This document shows positions 45,561-57,848 of a DNA stretch of 64,000 nucleotides, in pieces. How positions within the stretch are numbered: position 1 is the first letter of the stretch; each line of letters starts with the position of its first letter. The notes beneath the pieces were generated by a model, which saw nothing but the letters and a program-made list of their open reading frames with translations, did no database searches and was not told the origin of the DNA. A program made the translations under genes and the position numbers. The stretch comes from Roridomyces roridus (taxonomy: Eukaryota > Basidiomycota > Agaricomycetes > Agaricales > Mycenaceae): contig JARKIF010000008.1 in the NCBI GenBank assembly GCA_029378245.1, forward strand, positions 1,860,001 to 1,924,000, in the 5' to 3' direction.

Positions 45561-45701
45561 GATTTGACTTTTCACTCCAAAGGCTTTCGTCCGGAGGCTC
45601 TGAGCAGTGAGCATGCACAGCTCGACATTTTATGGGAGAGTACTGATAATAATTACACGAGCACTACTACTTGTAACTTGCGGCAATAGATCTTCTATCC
45701 T

Positions 45702-47816
45702 TCAACCGCGCCGCGTCAATTCCACAAGTAACGGCCCACGCGTAGCCGTAAAGTAATCACAGACAGTCTCTGTCCACGCTGCACCGTCGAATCCCTCCGC
45801 GAAACGGACCTCGAATGCCTTGAGCAGAAAAATAATGACAGCTTGGACCTCGCGCCGCGCCAAATGTTGTCCAACGCAGTTCGCAGGACCTTGCGAGAAC
45901 GGCATGAACGCCGACGCATTATGTTTCAATGCGAGATCCGAAGAGGGGAGCCATCTATCTGGAACAAACTCGGCTGGGCGAGAGAAGTAGTCGGAGCGTC
46001 GATGGAGGACGTATGTCGGCATGTACACACTAGTGCCTTCAGGGATATATCTGGAGGGCGTCAGTTGATATTGGCGCTTCAGAATGAATTATACATACTT
46101 TCCCGCGATATCTCTGCCCCCGCCACTGTTGAGGTGGACCTGTCTTGTCCCGCCGTTCACAGGAGCAGGTGGGAAAAGACGGAGAGTTTCGTTGCTAATA
46201 GCAGCTCAATCCGATGTTCAAGAAACTTCAAGGCACACTTACATGCATGCAGACAAGAAAACGCACTGTTGGTGCTTGGAAAAGTCCACTAAGTCGTCCT
46301 CCACAACAAACGTGTCATCAATCTCCTGCTGAACGCGTTTGTAACATTGGTCGTTGGAAACAAGGCACCACATCAGGCTTGCCAGCAGATGGGCAACCGT
46401 GTCGGAGGCAGCAATAATAGCAACGATTCCATCAGCCGCAGCATCTTGGAGTGTTGGTTTTTGCTTTTCAAGCCCTTCTTCATCGGCCTGCAAGTTGACC
46501 ATGAGATACAACAGGAGGTAAGAGGAATGGGAAAGATTTACGATGTGATACCAAAGATCCTTTGCATGGGTTGCTCCGGTCTTGATACGATGAGTGGCAA
46601 GCCCCTGACCGAGGTCGTTGAATTCTTGAATCGATCTTTGGACCATCGGAAGGAGATTGAACAACCCCAAAATCCACGGAATGTTCCCCAAGATGATGGA
46701 TGCTCTGGTGAGGTGGTTAGCTTGTATCGCAGAATATGGCACTTGAACGCACGCGAAGAATGAATGTATTTTATTCCCCAATCCGTGTGTATCCTTGCCT
46801 TGCTGCAGCATCTCAAACACTCCACCGAATCTGAGAAAGATGAGTTGGCTGCCAGTATACAAGAACAAATCTTACGCCAAGTCTGTCACAGTCATTCAGC
46901 CAGGAAAAAATGGTGAAAAAAAAACCCTTACCGCCCATGAAATCATATCTAAAGACGGTGAGAGGAGAACGAATGAAAAGGAACATATGTACATACGTGA
47001 ACAATTCAAACCACAACGCCAAATCGACTGCTGTTCCCTTCGGCTGCTCGCCCAGACAGGTCACCAACTGCATCGCGCGCTTCTGAATGACCGGGTCGTA
47101 GTCACGTAGCGACGCCATGGCCCGATTCCATGCACGACGCTTCTTGGCATGGGCTTCACCGATCAGAGAGAGGATTGGCGGTGGCGTAGACGGGTCCCGT
47201 CCAGTCTCGTAGACTGACCAAACTGTTGTGAGAAGCTTGTGCCAGTGGGACAAGAAAGGAAACTCACACCGTCCCTTGACAAGACCGCCAGCATTTAATA
47301 TTTGAGAAGCAGCAGTTGCGTCGACGATCGAGAGTTCGTCGGGTCCTGTTCATGTATAAATGGTGCTTATCGGTGGAAGTCAGAACGGAGACCTACCTGT
47401 TCTCACATACGGGCCGTATGCATCGTGGAGCTTCTTCAGGTACAGATGTCGTTTCCCCCGCGCGGCAACTGCGGCACCCCAAAGCTTGGAGACCTTGGAG
47501 ATGGCTGGACCGGGATATTGAGCCAGGGGATGGAACGGAGAGAGTCGGTATAAGACGATGGAGAGGCTCAACGATCCCCAGAACACGGTGTAGCTGAGGA
47601 GGAGTCTCAGAAAAGATATTGGACCTCCGAGGCAGAGGATTAAAACGGCAGGCTCGAGGGAGAGAAACAAGAGAGGGATTTTGGCGCTGTTCGGCTCGAA
47701 TTTGTGAAAATAGACGTGATTCAGCTGTGAGTTGGAATATTTAGAGCCGGTTTTGTACATGGACATACACGCACCAAGCCGAGAGCAATTGCGTAAGAGA
47801 GGAGGGAAGAGTCCAT
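45702..47816 (-). CDS. Cytochrome P450, subfamily B copy 1 (altered I-helix)
   Basis: Exon 1 MDSSLLSYAIALGL (ATG 47816), then LNHVYFHKFEPNSAKIPLLF, membrane segments, YRLSPFHPLAQYPGP, LYLKKLHDAYGPYVRT, GPDELSIVDATAASQILNAG, AHAKKRRAWNRAMASLRDYD, a 7-nt microexon at 46882-46876, FGGVFEMLQQGKDTHGLG, NIPWILGLFNLLPMVQRSIQ, the I-helix IIAASDTVAHLLASLMW, NETLRLFPPAPVNGGTRQ (K-helix ETLR), PAEFVPDRWLPSS and the heme loop FMPFSQGPANCVGQHLA. The I-helix has Asp-Thr-Val where its three paralogues have Asp-Thr-Thr, which may alter oxygen activation. All junctions are in frame. It is the only B copy on the minus strand. Confidence 0.88.
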
Positions 47817-49401
47817 AAGCGCTAGAGGAAATGAGGATGGTAAGACCGACTTGAAGGCTGCACAATTATACATTCTTGCGCGTCTACTTAAGTTACAGTG
47901 GGCGGCACCGGGCGGGATGCGGATGGACAGAAAAGATGACCTACACGGGCATCCAGGCAGCACCAAGTTGGCAGCACCGGTGATGCGAAGCTAGGCCTAT
48001 GGGCGCTGTCTCTAGTACGTGTATATATAGAGAGAGATGAATTTCTCGTCGCCCGAAAAAGGAACATACCTGCGGTGAGAGGGCATAGTAGCTTTGAACC
48101 GTTGCCTCCGAGGAAAGATAAGGAAGGTAGCGTCGGACGGTGTCAGTGTGAAGATCAATGCATGTCCTGTGTTTACCGGCCAATCACCCGCAGCGAGGAA
48201 AGATATTTGCTGTTGCAGTCAAAGCCAAAGATAATGACAGGCAGAATCCCGAGAGTTAGCTGAAAAGACGACCACCGCGTCAAGAATACCATGGCGGGCT
48301 GGAGACTTGGCTCAAATCGACACCGTTGCGTCCAAACTCCAGATAGCAGGCGGTTGACTGAAACAACAAATCGTCGAGTTGAGATAGCGCGAGATTTTGC
48401 TCAGACGACAAATGCTGCGGCGAAATGCCCAGAGGAGGCCGCGGGGAGTTGGCTCAAAACGGCATGACGCTCCGTCGAAATGGCAAGACGGGGCCGCGAG
48501 AATTGGTTCGAGCGACATGCCGCTGCGTCAAAAATTGCAAGACGGGGCCGCGAGACTTGGCTCAAAACGACAGCCAGCGCCTCGAGATAGTAGGACGGGA
48601 TCGCAAAAGACTGAGCAAAAACCGTGTCGAGTTCTCCAGGGATCGCTGGAATGAGAGCCGCGGGTCGACATAATAGACACGTTGCAACAGCGATAAAGTC
48701 GAAAGTATCACAACAGGAAAAGCCGTGTAATGCGTCAGACATGGCAGTGCATATTGCATTCGGGTATAGATTCCGTATAGAGGACAGAGGATTTTGTGAG
48801 ATCGTGCGACAATTGAAAGACTCACCAGTTGGAGCCAGGCGAAGGAAGCACCGCCGTGGTACTTGACGCGGCAAACCCAGCCACACCGTCTTCCGTCGAG
48901 TCCAACGTAGCCTACGTCCGAGGCCTTCTTCTGCCAGTAGATGCGTGCATCGTTGCGTGGCGCATCGTGGGGAGCGTCCAGTCAAAGAGGCGAAAAATCG
49001 CGCGAATTCGGTGTTGTTGGTGCGCGTCCGAGTCGCGCTTGTGGTGGTCAAGAGAAAGGCCTTGATGGGGGCCAAGCACATGCAAACTACGTAAATTGGT
49101 CATCTCCGGTCAATCTCCGGTACAAGCCCCGTTCCGACATCAGGCCGATCACTTGCCGATCACAAACCAAACACAACAAGGCCTTCGTCAGGACGAGCCG
49201 AACCTAATCTCAGTCTGCCACCGCCCTCGCCACTACCTTATCATATTGGCTTGAAGGAACGGACTGCGCCTACTTGTCTCAGATTTCAAGCCAGGGCACG
49301 GCCCGTCCCGTGACCGGCTCCGAGCCGACAGCTACTTATACCCGGTACCGAGTCCGACGTCGACATCGTGAATGATTCGTGATCGAATGCCATCTTGAAC
49401 C
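47817..49401. other. Divergent intergenic region with a minisatellite
   Basis: 1.6 kb between P450 B1 (minus) and P450 A3 (plus). No gene recognised. It contains the 54-bp-period repeat listed separately. Confidence 0.5.
48433..48597. repeat. Minisatellite, period about 54 bp, three contiguous copies
   Basis: Copies start near 48433, 48491 and 48545. Each has GGCCGCG(A/G)G, TTGG(C/T)TC(A/G)A and a GGCAAGAC/TGCAAGAC end. A diverged copy is at 48291-48352 (GGAGACTTGGCTCAAATCG) and a partial one follows 48597. All six frames are fairly open here because of composition; I see no protein. Confidence 0.8.
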
Positions 49402-51445
49402 ATGCCACCAACTCACACTCCAGAAACGCGCTCCGTAGTGCTAGCAGCCCTCCTCGGTCTGGTATGGTTTCTCATACAAACTCCCTTTACGCCACTCATG
49501 AATCTTCTGATTCTTCCAGCTCAATCACCTCTACTTTCACCGATTCACACCAAAAAGCGCCGGAGGACCAATACTTGTCCTCATCGCCCAACCCGTCCTC
49601 TTACTCTTCGCGATATCCGCACCAATATCGCTCGCTCGAATCCTCATCACATACGTCACCTTCTTGTCCACGCTCAGCGCCTCCATCGTCGTCTACCGAC
49701 TTTCACCTTGGCACCCGCTCGCTCACATACCCGGTCCTGTCTTGTACAAGATCACCAAACTATGGAGTACGCGGATCGTAGCGAGTGGCCAATCGCATCG
49801 CGTCACCAAGGCGCTGCACGAAGACTACGGAGGCTTTGTAAGGACGGGTGAGCTGACGCCTATCAGCGGGTTTCCGAGTCTGAAACTAATACACTTGCAG
49901 GACCGAACGAGATTTCCGTCATCGAGGTCGATGCTGTCAAGGCCGTCTTTGGAACAGGTGGATTTCCCAAGGGCGAATGTGAGCCAGTCCGTTTACTATT
50001 CACTGGTCTATTGTTATTCACTGCCGCGCAGACTACGACTCACGCAAAGACCCCAGGCTGACCTCCCGCAATCTTCTTATTCTACGAGGCGAAGCTCACA
50101 GTCACCGACGCCGCATCTGGAATCGCGGGATGAGCACAGAGTCCATCGACGAGTACGAATCCGCCATTCTGGCAAAACGCGTCAACCAGTTTATGGACAA
50201 ACTCGAGGGATTGCAAGGCACGCCGTTCGATATCTCCGCGTGGTTTGGGTACTTTACGTTTGATGTCATGGGCGATATGGCATTTGGAGGTGGGTTTGAG
50301 ATGCTCCGAGATGGTGGGGACAAGGAGGGACTCTGGGCGTTGATCAAGAGCGGGGGAAAGTAAGTCGCTCGGTCTTTTGCTTCATTTTTTTGATTCATGG
50401 GTTTGCAGAAGTCTGGCCATCGTTTCACAAATTCCTTGGTGAGTCGTTCGTTTCTCCATACATCTCAGCCGCAACCAATTATGTAACAGGATAGCTCCCC
50501 TCCTTCACAAAATCCCGGGTGCCACCCAGGGAATCAAACGACTTCGTGGATTCGGTGCGGCGTGTGCTATGGAGCGCATCAAGGCCGGGGCTAAAGTCAA
50601 GGATTTGTGGTATCACCTGGTAAATCTATGGCCCTCTGGGTTGAATGGTCAGTTGATCCTTATTAAGACAGACGAAGTTGGACTGGAGAAAAGCAAGCCA
50701 CAGATATCAGATGTCGCTGCGGACGGAGTCTTGAGTATTGTTGCTGGGTCTGATACGACTTCGACTGTGCTCGCTGCGTGTGTAGCCTTTTCTTGTTAGA
50801 TCCCATCCTCACATCGCCCGCAGCTTCATATGGCTCCTCCTCTCCCACCCGGACGTCTATCGACGCGTACAAGCAGAAATCGATTCCGTTTACTCGGATG
50901 TTGAATCGACGCTAGATTCGAGCAAGCATGCAGACTTGAAGCTCCTCACGGCGTGCTTGTAAGTTGATCGTTTATGTCTGGATACAGAAGCTGAATTTTT
51001 GTGTAGGAACGAAAGTCTACGACTCCAACCTTCAGTATGCACGGGTGGCCCCCGTCAGGTTCCGGAAGGGCAAGGGAAGATGGTCGCTGGTCAGTTCGTC
51101 CCCGAACACACCCAGATCTACATCCCGCCGTATTCTCTCCATAGGAACCCCGAATACTTTTCTGACCCGGAGAAATTCGATCCTGACCGCTGGCTGCGCC
51201 CCGAGTCGAGCGAGTTCACGCACAATAGCGCCGCATTCATACCCTTTTCGTATGGAGCAGCCAACTGCGTGGGCAAGGCGCTGGCGGTGAGGGAGATGAC
51301 GATGGTTGCAAGTGCGCTTGTCAGGAGGTTTGAGATGCGTTTTGCGGAGGGGTTCGAGGAGCAATGTTGGGGTGATATGTTGTGTGATTATTTCATCACG
51401 AGCATTGAGGTGCCTTTGATGGTTGAAATTTCGCGTCGCCGATAG
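49402..51445 (+). CDS. Cytochrome P450, subfamily A copy 3
   Basis: Exon 1 MPPTHTPETRSVVLAALLGL, intron, then LNHLYFHRFTPKSAGGPILV, hydrophobic anchor, YRLSPWHPLAHIPGP, GPNEISVIEVDAVKAVFG, HRRRIWNRGMSTESIDEYES, WFGYFTFDVMGDMAFGG, LRGFGAACAMERIKAGAKV, the I-helix IVAGSDTTSTVLAA, NESLRLQPSVCTGGPRQ (K-helix ESLR), FDPDRWLRPESS and the heme loop FIPFSYGAANCVGKALA. Compared with copy A2 it lacks the introns around FDVMGDMA and before FVPEHTQIYI, so its coding stretches are longer. No disabling change seen. Convergent with flavoprotein copy 2, the stops 44 bp apart. Confidence 0.88.
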
Positions 51446-53395
51446 ATACATACTTGGCCTGTACAAGGGGAACCAAAGTAATTATTTAATCAAGAATCGA
51501 AGATGGCACCATATGCAGCAATGCCTCTGCTCTCCATCCCGTAGACCACGCGCCTCGTGAGCTTAGGGTTGGAGATGATGAACACCGCCTCAGCCTGCGA
51601 CTCAACGACCAGTTTGTATGTAACAGCTACCATGTCAGGCCGCCCGTCAGTGCGCGTATCTGCCAGTTATCATTGAAACCATGGAGAAGATACAACAATA
51701 CACCAACTCACCCCAAATCCACGCATCCGGATCAGGCTTGCGCACCATATCCACAATCTTCTTGCCGTATGTTACAGCCGGACTGGGCGTAGACCAAAAA
51801 ATCCTCCGCGGGGTGACGTCGGCGTAGAATAACGACAAGCAGGGACCGATCCCCGAACCTGTGGCGACGACTACGATCTTCTTGAACAACTTGGAGGTGT
51901 AGAGCAATCCGTGCATGGGCGCGCCGCGGATCCACAGCTTGGTAGGTGGGTTAGTGATGCATTCGCGCGTCCAGTCGCCCGCGTTTGAGACGACGATGGA
52001 AAAGCCTTTGGACCCTGGGCCTGTACCGTCGTCGTCTGGGATCGTAGCGAACGCGTGCCATTCCAACAGCGGACGTGTCGATACTTTGAGTCCGTAGAAA
52101 GGCTGCATGTCGCGGTATTTGAAGTGCAGTCGAATCGCGTGGCTGGAGAGGATTTCGGGGTAGACGTCGTGCCGCCGGAGACGACTCCATGAGAGGAGTG
52201 AGCAGCCTGTGGAGATGCAGAATGTCCAGAAACTGGCCGTGTTGATGAGGTAGCGTCCGAGACTTGGTGGAGAACCGGGTTCCAAAACGCGGTACTGGTT
52301 CGCTGCGAAGATGGAGTGCATCCAGAACGTCGCTAGAGCGACCCATCCGGAGTAGCGGTGGCCAGCCTCGAAGTAGTCGTGGTACCGCCGTCGGAGTACG
52401 GGGTGCGCGGCGGTGAGGATGAAGCAGAACATGGTCACGAGGATGTAGGATGTTGCGAGGTTGGCGACCGCCCATTTGCTGCTGCGGTCAGCGATGAAGT
52501 CCCGCGTCAGGACAGCCGTGTACATGATGTACCAGACCACCGCGGCTACGCCCGACCCGCTGTGACCTCCGCCGTAGTGGAAAACTTTGGCAAGACGCCG
52601 GCGGAGCCACAAGGGCGCTCCATGTGGGCACGCCACGGCGATCTCGTAGAGGAGATTGACGAAGTTCTCTTGGCGGAAAAGAAGTGTGGCCATGAGGTTG
52701 ACCGAAGCCGCAGTTCCCATGTTCGGTGCGAGAGGATGGCCATCCTTCTTGACGACGATCACGATGAATGCAATCAAGTTGGCCGCGAAGATGACAGTGA
52801 AGATTTTGCGGTAGTATGAGAAGGCGATATCTGAAGGGCAGATGAGCGAGAGTCAAAAGTTCAAAGACAGAAATTTACGATAAAGCCAACGAGTAAGGCT
52901 GGATCTCCCGTGCTTCGCAGGAAGCTCCAACTCGGCGAGGTCAGACTTGACAATGGCCGAGGGCTCGACGGTAGCCTTCTCACCATGGCTGGAAGCCGTA
53001 CTGGACGAGTCCGACTGGGGGGCGGTCGCCGGGAAAGCAAGGATCTCCTGCAAAAAGTCAGCATTGAAACTGAGTCCGAACACTGAACTCACTTGTTCAG
53101 TCATCGAGTGACTCTTGGGAGGAGGTGCGATAGCCCACCGCCGTATTTAAGCCCCTCCTTACCGTACAACAGGGACATTCAACATTGGATAAGGTACACC
53201 AGGCTCTGGAATGACCATCGGTCTGGATGCACATTTGACATACGAACGCTGAGATTTCATATTGCAATGGGTGCTTTCCCGCCGATGGGACCTGAACGGG
53301 AAGGAATTTCTCCTGGTTGAATAAGCTATCTCGCGTTCTTTCCGTCTCGGCGTGGGGTTACAAGTCCGAAGTGACAGATAGAAGGCGGTCTGAAG
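51413..53395. repeat. Segmental duplication, copy 2 (P450 end plus flavoprotein block)
   Basis: Includes the last 30 bases of P450 A3 and the whole second flavoprotein with its promoter. Matches 42851-44880. Here the P450 end is part of a complete gene, so this copy is the better candidate for the source. Confidence 0.85.
51490..53104 (-). CDS. TmpA-like membrane flavoprotein, copy 2
   Basis: Same exon pattern and almost the same protein as the copy at 42979. ATG 53104 (MTEQ), EILAFPATAPQSDSSS, LTRWLY joined to HIAFSYYRKIF, then identical membrane segments and the nucleotide loop VVVATGSGIGPCLSL. Differences are scattered and mild (for example SNAGDWTRECITNPP for SHAGDWTRECIINPP, and one extra residue in EPGSPPSLG). 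The last exon continues after DPDAWIWG as DTRTDGRPDMVAVTYK and ends GAIFDS. Both copies look functional. The near identity against clearly diverged neighbouring P450s indicates recent copying or gene conversion. Confidence 0.8.
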
Positions 53396-54733
53396 AGTTG
53401 CCAGCAAGGTTTGAGAAAGCAACCGAGTCTGGGCGCTTCCCCAGTGGTGGCAGGTGTCGAACACCATCTCAAGCTCGTGAAACGTTGCTTGATGAGCACT
53501 GAGAATGGAAGGAAAGACGAAGCGGAAGTACACTGCATGGGCCAAGGCCGCCACAGGGCGACGACGACGGTTTTCAGCAGTTTCAGTGCGGCATATTTCC
53601 GAGAGTTTTGCTGTAAGCAACAGCGAGCCGTCGGAGAAGCTTTGTGACAGCGAGGAGCGCAGGCACCCACGTTGAGATGGAGTGTATGCAAGAAAAAGCC
53701 AGTGGGAAAACCGGAACAGTCGCAGATGATTATCCACATACAGGCCTACACTGGCCTACATTGGGAGCTCGGGAGACAACTCAGATAAGACCGCAGTAAG
53801 GGCTTGGCCCTTGCGCCGATTGTATTGTTTCTAAATTCTCAGTATGTAGTGCGGAGATTCCAGTCTGTTGCCAACTTGCCAAGAATCACGCCAACATTGA
53901 CCAGGCTTCGAAGCATTGTTGCACTGAGGGCTTTCAGACGAAAGCCTGACTGTGGGACCGGAATCGAGCGGAGCATGTGGGGGGAGACGGCAAAAGAATT
54001 GATAATAGTATTTGCCGGCAGATCATGATGCGCTCTCCTTTCTTCTAACTCCGTCTTGACTCCGCCGGAGACCTCCTTGCACAGTCACTGCACACGAAAT
54101 TCAGGTAATGCCAAGCCTAGCCGGGATAGAGAATTCGAGCCGTCAGTCGGCGGTGTCCACCCGTCGTTCCGCTCGGACACTGTCTCCTCGCATGGGACAA
54201 CGACAATTTACAGCAGAACCGGCAGGCATCGGCTTCCGTCCCAGTAGGCCCAAAGGACGGTTCAATTTAACAAATTGGCACCGTCGAATTGCACGACACG
54301 ACCCTCGTTCACACATGGTATGAAGTTGGTATGAAGCCGCTCTTGAGCAGAATAGGCCTAGCTTCGCATAATCGTCCTATCTGCGCCACCATTGGTGTCG
54401 GGAGGCGAACATTTGGACGCCACAGGCAACAGGCAAAATTGTCTAACGCCCATGGTCCCAACTCAATGCCCCCGTAAACTCATTCTTCTTAGGTGTCTTG
54501 CAGTCGCATTGCAACCTTCTCTGACCCTTAATATGGTCTGGATTACAAGCGCTCATACCATGGTCATGGAGCGGAATGCTGGACGATGTGGACGTTTAAC
54601 GCTCGATCAACCTTTTCTCGGTATGAATCTGCCGCCAACTCTGCGCCCGCCGCCAACCGCCACTTTAAACTCTTGCGCCACAAGGTAAACTTAGGTAGTC
54701 TTAGTAATGAAACCCTCCTTGCTTCCACCGCTC
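53396..54733. other. Intergenic region with conserved B-type promoter elements
   Basis: 1.3 kb from the end of the flavoprotein block to P450 B2. No gene. It includes the conserved element at 53935-54060 and blocks shared with the interval 57100-57450 (for example CAGTCGGCGGTGTCCAC and a GCATAATCGTC block). Confidence 0.5.
53981..54045 (+). promoter_or_regulatory. Conserved intergenic element, copy upstream of P450 B2
   Basis: GGCAAAAGAATTG, TGCCGGCAGATCATGA and TGCGCTCTCC, a degenerate copy of the shared element. Confidence 0.5.
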
Positions 54734-56825
54734 ATGGATTCCTCCCTCTTCTCCGGGGCCATTGCCCTCAGTCTGGTACGCTTCTATACTATCTCTGGTC
54801 TCGATCTAATATTTACACAGTTGAATCACATCTATTTTCACAAATTCGAGCCTCAGAGCGCCAAGATCCCCCTTCTGCTTCTATTGGTCGAGCCCGGAGC
54901 TGTGGTGCTCGTCCTCGGAGGACCTGTATGCTTGCTGCGACTCCTCTTCAGCTACATTGTCTTTTGGAGTTCGTTGAGCTTCTCCATCGTCTTGTATCGC
55001 CTTTCTCCGTTCCATCCTCTGGCTCAATATCCCGGCCCAACAATCTGCAAGGTCACTAAGCTGTGGGGTGTCGCTGTTGCCGCGGGCGGGAAACAACATC
55101 TATACCTGAAGAAGATCCACGACCGATACGGACCGTATGTGAGAACAGGTAAGTGTCCATTCTGGCTTCCGCGTATAAGCGGCATTGATACCAGGACAGG
55201 ACCCGACGAACTCTCTATCATCGACGCGGCTGCTGTTTCCCAAATATTGAATGCTGGGGGTCTCGTTAAGGGACGGTGTGAGTTTGCTTTCTTGTCCCAC
55301 TGGCCCAAGCTTCTCACGACGGTTTGTTCAGTCTATGAAAGTGGACGGCACCCGTCTACGCCGCCGACAATCGTCTCGTTGGTCGGCAAGGCGCATACGA
55401 AGAAGCGTCGTGTATGGAATCGAGCGATGGCGTCTCTCCGTGATTACGATCCGCTCATTCAGAAGCGCGCAGTGCAGTTGGTGACTCGACTGGGCGAACA
55501 GCGGACGGCAGTCAATTTGGCGTTGTGGTTTGAATTGTTCACGTATGTGTTGATTTTCTCTTCGTTCTGCTCTGACTTTTTTCAGATATGATTTTATGGG
55601 CGGTAAGCGATTTGTTTCAACATCACTCGAGGCTGACTGACCTTGACAGACTTGGCGTACGTTTCCTTCGTTTATACTGGTCGCCGACTCATTTCCTTAG
55701 ATTCGGCGGAGTGTTTGAGATGCTTCAGCAAGGCAAAGATACAGACGGATTGGGCGATAGAATACGCTCATTCATGGCGTACGTTGTGCCATATTCTGAA
55801 ATATCGTACTGACCGCCTCGGCAGGGCATCCATCATCCTGGGGAACATTCCGTGGATTTTTGGCTTGCTCAATCTTATTCCCATGGTCGGACGGACGATT
55901 CAAGAATTCAACGACCTCGGTCAGGGGCTTGCCACTCGTCGTATCAAGACCGGAGCAATACACACGAAGGATCTATGGTATCACATCGTCAATCTTCGTA
56001 ATTTTTAACCATATCTTTCTGTATCTCATTGCGGAATTGTAGGCGGACGAAGAAGGGGTTGAGAAGCAGAAACCGACTCTCCAAGATGCTGCGGCCGATG
56101 GGATCGTTGGCATTGTTGCTGCCTCCGACACAACTGCCCACCTCTTGACCAGCCTGATGTGGTGCCTTGTTTCCAACCCCAAATCTTACAAACGTGTTCA
56201 GCAGGAGATCGACGCTATGTTTGTTGTAGAAGACGACTTGGTGGACTTTTCGAAGCACCAAAAGTGTGTCTTCTTGTCTGCATGCATGTAAGTGTGCCTT
56301 GAAGTTTCTTGAACATCGGATTGAGCTGCTATTAGCAACGAAACACTCCGTCTTTTCCCACCTGTCCCTGTGAATGGCGGCACAAGGCAGGCCCACCTCA
56401 ACAGTGGTGGAGGAAGAATCATCGCGGAAAAGTACGTACAAAATCCGAAGCCCCAATATCCACTGACGCCGTGCAGATACATACCTGAGGGCACGAGTGT
56501 TTATATGCCGACATACGTCCTCCATCGACGCCCCGACTACTTCTCTCGTCCGACCGAGTTTATGCCGGACAGATGGCTCGCCTCGTCTGACCTCGCACTC
56601 GAGCACAATGCATCAGCATTTATGCCCTTCTCACAAGGTCCTGCGAATTGTGTCGGGCAACATTTGGCACGCCGTGAGGTCCAAGCGGTCATTATTTTCC
56701 TCCTCAAGACGTTTGAGGTGCGCTTTGCAAAGGGATTGGACGGTGCGGCGTGGCCAGAGACTGTCGGTGACTACTTTACGGCCACGCGTGGGCCGTTGCT
56801 CGTGGAATTGGACCGGCGCGTTTGA
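54734..56825 (+). CDS. Cytochrome P450, subfamily B copy 2
   Basis: Exon 1 MDSSLFSGAIALSL, intron, LNHIYFHKFEPQSAKIPLLL, YRLSPFHPLAQYPGP, LYLKKIHDRYGPYVRT, GPDELSIIDAAAVSQILNAG, KKRRVWNRAMASLRDYDPLI, YDFMG, a 7-nt microexon (55650-55656) completing DLA, FGGVFEMLQQGKDTDGLG, NIPWIFGLLNLIPMVGRTIQ, I-helix IVAASDTTAHLLTSLMW, NETLRLFPPVPVNGGTRQ, FMPDRWLASS and heme loop FMPFSQGPANCVGQHLA. It has a two-residue deletion relative to other copies (GEQRTAV for GEQPKGTAV). No stop or shift, so probably functional. Confidence 0.88.
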
Positions 56826-57848
56826 AGAATACAGTACTTCTAGAATTTATACAAAAGTAAATCGTGATACTCCGAGGAGTCACTTGTGGAATCACTGACT
56901 CAGAGCCTCTGGACGAAAATTTTGCGGAAATCCACAAAGAGGCTAGGACGATCAGATTCGCATGGAGAGAGATCATTTGATTGCCGACCTTACCATCAGA
57001 GTCACATGATCGCGCTCTCCTTCTCACTCCGACCGTCAGACTTGCGTCAGACCGTGACTTTCTTGAAATCTCAACAGTACCAAGTCGTTGGAGCCAAGGG
57101 TTTGGGCTGCACGTGGAATTCAGGTAATGCCCAAGCCCCGCCGGGAGTCCGGGACAGCCGTCCGAATCAGTCGGCGGTGTCCACTGTCCTGGACGTCCGT
57201 TCCTTGACGCCAACGCTGTCTTTGCCTCATGGAACGTGAGACTACGGGACCCGCCATTGTTTCAAAATTCACCTTCCAAGTGAGCACAAAGGAGCAAAAG
57301 TGTCAACCGGTTCAAACTGGTGGCGTCGAATTCGACCCACGTTTATGGCACCAGGTAGTATAAAACGCTTTTCAAGATTGGGGCGGCGGGAAATTCACCC
57401 CTTAAACACAGCGTTCAAATTCGATGTAGAACAGGCCTACGCTCGCATAATCGTCGCACCTGCGCTGTGAACACCACCCCGGTACACATGTACAGCCATC
57501 TACCATGCTCCCAAATACTTACCTGAGGCCAATCGGACTCCCAGGCCAGATTTCGGCACCAACTCAATGCCCCTCCAAATCCGTCGTCCTTGACTGTTTT
57601 TCTGTAGCATTGCAGCCTCGCTTCTGACCCTCAGTAACATCGTCTGGATTTCAAGCGGCATGCAGTTAAAGGACGATGCGAACGATCCAAGGACCGCGTC
57701 TAAAACCTTTTCTGGGTGGTTACTCTGCCTAGGCCTGCCGCGAACTCTGCGCCCGCGCCAACCCCTGCTTCAACTCGGGGCCACAGGGTAATATTGGGCA
57801 GCAATTAGTTTTAAAGGAACACCCGTTGTTGCTTCCGCTCGTCCGTTC
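56826..57848. other. Intergenic region between P450 B2 and B3
   Basis: 1.0 kb, no gene. It holds a copy of the conserved element (56960-57030) and promoter blocks shared with the region before B2. Confidence 0.5.
56960..57030 (+). promoter_or_regulatory. Conserved intergenic element, copy between B2 and B3
   Basis: TTGATTGCCGACC and the core GAGTCACATGATCGCGCTC, shared with 63600-63650 and, in minus orientation, 45500-45560. Confidence 0.6.

Noticed and set aside
48397..49081. Long frames on both strands over the minisatellite
   Set aside because: Repeat-driven; no domain and no consistent start.
54586..55059. 157-codon plus-strand frame overlapping the start of P450 B2
   Set aside because: Runs through exon 1 and intron 1 of the P450 in another frame; no own similarity.
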